This document shows positions 15,718-17,461 of a DNA stretch of 17,461 bases, one piece after another. Both the position numbers and the translations under genes were made by a program. The notes beneath the pieces were generated by a model. It ran no database searches, had not been told where the DNA came from, and worked only from the letters and a program-made list of their open reading frames with translations. This DNA is from CAG-698 sp964385755 (GTDB taxonomy: Bacteria; Bacillota_I; Bacilli_A; ML615J-28; CAG-698): NCBI GenBank assembly GCA_964385755.1, contig CAYLPZ010000032.1, positions 1-17,461 of the forward strand, written 5' to 3'. How positions within the stretch are numbered: position 1 is the first letter of the stretch; every line of letters starts with the position of its first letter.

Positions 15718-17461
15718 ATGTTTTATAAACGAAATCTACCAATTATTACAAACTCTTTTGGAACTAACGATATTGCATTAATCAATATTGATGGCATTAA
15801 TCCTTCATTTAAAATGTTAATACCATTAATTCCAAATGTTGAATCAATTTACAAGATAAAAGACATATCATTATATTATAATCACAATAGTGATTTTAGT
15901 AACTCTCCTTTTGGAGCTAATATTATGATTAGTCATATTAAGGTGTTATCTAATATTATTAAAACTAATATTAACACTGTAGAGAAAGCCACTATTACTT
16001 TTGAAGATGGAACAAATGTTGTATTTGAAAGAGATTTATCAAATGCAAATCTTGAGTTACAATCGCAAGATATTTTGCTTAATAATGATACAGATTATTA
16101 CATAGTTGTAAATTACGAAGTAAGTGGTAATAGTAAAACAATTAAAAGTTTTAAACTTTGTGATAAAAATGTTAATTATTATTATTACGATTACATAGAA
16201 AATACTTCTATGTGGCCTAAATATTATTGTGATATAAATTTCCCAGATAATGATAATTTACAAATAATAAGGGATGATGGCGATTATATAATAATGCGTT
16301 ACAAAAATCATAATATTTATGTAACTATGGGAACAAACAATAAAGTTTATGATATTATTTATACAATAGATAATTTGCCTTACCAATCTTTTGTATTATC
16401 ATATAGTGGTGATAATTTATATAGAGTAGAACACCATGTATATAAAGATTTTGATTATTATGCTACAAGTGGTAATAAAGTTGAATCGAAAAGATATTCA
16501 TTTAATAGTCAGTATATAACCGTATTAAACGAAATAACTAATTTATGTAGTAAGTATTACTTTAATGGTACAAAGGTAAGTTCATTTGTTAATTATATAA
16601 ATAATAGTGAAACTACAGGACAAGTAACAACAATTGATTATTATTATAATAAAACAGTTGTTACAGACTATAAAAATAGAAGTGAAATATTTCATATATA
16701 TAACCAAAGAGCATATTCACTTATTAATCATTTTGGTGAGGTTAGCACTATAACTTATGATGATAATGGAAATATAGTAGAAAAAATTGGTTTTATTAAT
16801 GTATGTAAGAAAGAAAGTATTAGAAGAGAAAATCTTCTTCCTAGTGGTTATACATTTGACTCATTTGATGTAGTAAATAAAGATAGCGAAAGTATAGTTA
16901 GGAAAGTATATGATCACTTAGAAGTATATAATAATTCAAATGATGAAATGTATATTAAGTTTACAATTAATGATGTTTTGTTAAATGAAAATGATGCCTT
17001 AACATTTATTTCATCATCTAAGAAACTTGATGAAACATATAGACTATTACATTATGTAATTACATTAACAAACACAAATACAAACGCTAAAAAAACAATT
17101 ACTTTAACTTCACTTGATATAGTAGGAAATGTAGTTACGCTATCAAAACAAATGATAGTAGATAATACATATAATAAAATAGAAATAACAATAGAAGTAC
17201 CATCAAAAGGAAGATTTGAAATATCAAATATTCAAGTATACAATTATCTTTTAGGTAATATTTATGAATATAATAATAAGAACTTACTAACGAAAATTCA
17301 CTATAAAAATAACAAAACAATTAATTGTAACTATGATCTATCATCACATTTATCAAGCATAAGTAATAATAATACATCACAAATAATTAATTATTATAAT
17401 GGAACTAAACCATCTAAAGTATTAAATAGTAATGGTACTATAAAAACATATGAATATGATA
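15718..17461 (+). CDS. RHS/YD-like repeat protein, C-terminus beyond window
   Basis: The frame is open from the ATG (preceded by GAGGAGGTG, 7-8 nt spacing) to the right edge, about 581 residues. No signal peptide or membrane helix is seen. The N-terminal 70 residues (SFGTNDIALINIDG... SLYYNHNSDF) are similar in plan to the left-hand RHS protein. Beta-rich RHS-like strands follow (ITFEDGTNVVFERDL; IRDDGDYIIMRYKN), with a YD-type motif near 346 (ITYDDNGNIVEKIG). A jelly-roll-like segment lies at about 415-520, and RHS-like strands resume (YEYNNKNLLTKIHYKNNKTI; NSNGTIKTYEYD). Very rich in Asn, Tyr, Ile and Lys. Its role could be a toxin-carrying shell or a structural surface protein; the C-terminus needed to decide is outside the window. 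No holin-type gene is seen upstream of it, unlike the left-hand copy. Confidence 0.75.
   Translation, partial: MFYKRNLPIITNSFGTNDIALINIDGINPSFKMLIPLIPNVESIYKIKDISLYYNHNSDFSNSPFGANIMISHIKVLSNIIKTNINTVEKATITFEDGTNVVFERDLSNANLELQSQDILLNNDTDYYIVVNYEVSGNSKTIKSFKLCDKNVNYYYYDYIENTSMWPKYYCDINFPDNDNLQIIRDDGDYIIMRYKNHNIYVTMGTNNKVYDIIYTIDNLPYQSFVLSYSGDNLYRVEHHVYKDFDYYATSGNKVESKRYSFNSQYITVLNEITNLCSKYYFNGTKVSSFVNYINNSETTGQVTTIDYYYNKTVVTDYKNRSEIFHIYNQRAYSLINHFGEVSTITYDDNGNIVEKIGFINVCKKESIRRENLLPSGYTFDSFDVVNKDSESIVRKVYDHLEVYNNSNDEMYIKFTINDVLLNENDALTFISSSKKLDETYRLLHYVITLTNTNTNAKKTITLTSLDIVGNVVTLSKQMIVDNTYNKIEITIEVPSKGRFEISNIQVYNYLLGNIYEYNNKNLLTKIHYKNNKTINCNYDLSSHLSSISNNNTSQIINYYNGTKPSKVLNSNGTIKTYEYD

Noticed and set aside
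1..17461. Genetic code 4 (TGA as Trp) for the whole window
   Set aside because: All Trp codons that I checked in the intact genes are TGG, and the genes are full length under code 11. The absence of TGA stops is a weak hint only, with about nine complete genes.

Overview
The window is AT-rich (codon third positions are mostly A or T) and looks like a low-GC Bacillota / Mollicutes-related chromosome, probably gut-associated. Supporting signs are strong AGGAG ribosome sites, near-consensus sigma-A promoters, a BspA-type leucine-rich-repeat lipoprotein, a MurQ/GCKR-like SIS protein and giant RHS/YD-repeat proteins. Trp is TGG throughout the intact genes, and every complete gene ends in TAA or TAG, never TGA. 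No RNA gene or CRISPR array was seen.

Layout. (1) 1-6600, minus strand: one compact six-gene operon behind a good promoter. In transcription order it encodes a 72-aa protein with a hydrophobic N-terminus, a 94-aa membrane/coiled-coil protein of phage XhlA-like type, a 96-aa phage holin-like protein, a 361-aa protein with a phage-tail-like N-terminus and Ig-like domains, a 452-aa Mur-ligase-like ATPase without the UDP-binding domain, and a very large RHS/YD-repeat protein that runs off the left edge. (2) 6644-7874, minus: a helical-repeat regulator with its own perfect consensus promoter, closed by a strong terminator with a T18 tract. (3) 7883-9433, minus: a decayed mobile-element segment containing a relaxase remnant with an HUH-type histidine motif and a helix-turn-helix protein remnant, both broken by stops and frameshifts. 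(4) 9438-11304, minus: a 588-aa double-SIS protein with an operator-like inverted repeat over its promoter. (5) 11374-14089, minus: an 877-aa LRR lipoprotein. (6) 14146-15465, plus: a metallophosphoesterase with a hairpin terminator. (7) 15584-17461, plus: a second RHS/YD-like protein with its own promoter, running off the right edge.

The most interesting part is the left operon with its regulator. It combines a phage-type lysis pair (holin plus coiled-coil membrane protein), a tail-fibre-like protein, a Mur-ligase-like enzyme and an RHS protein that lacks a signal peptide. My inference, not shown by sequence alone, is a domesticated phage module that assembles, modifies or releases the RHS protein through a holin, controlled by the adjacent HTH/helical-repeat regulator acting on palindromes around the operon promoter. 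The second RHS protein at the right edge also lacks a signal peptide and may be a related cargo.
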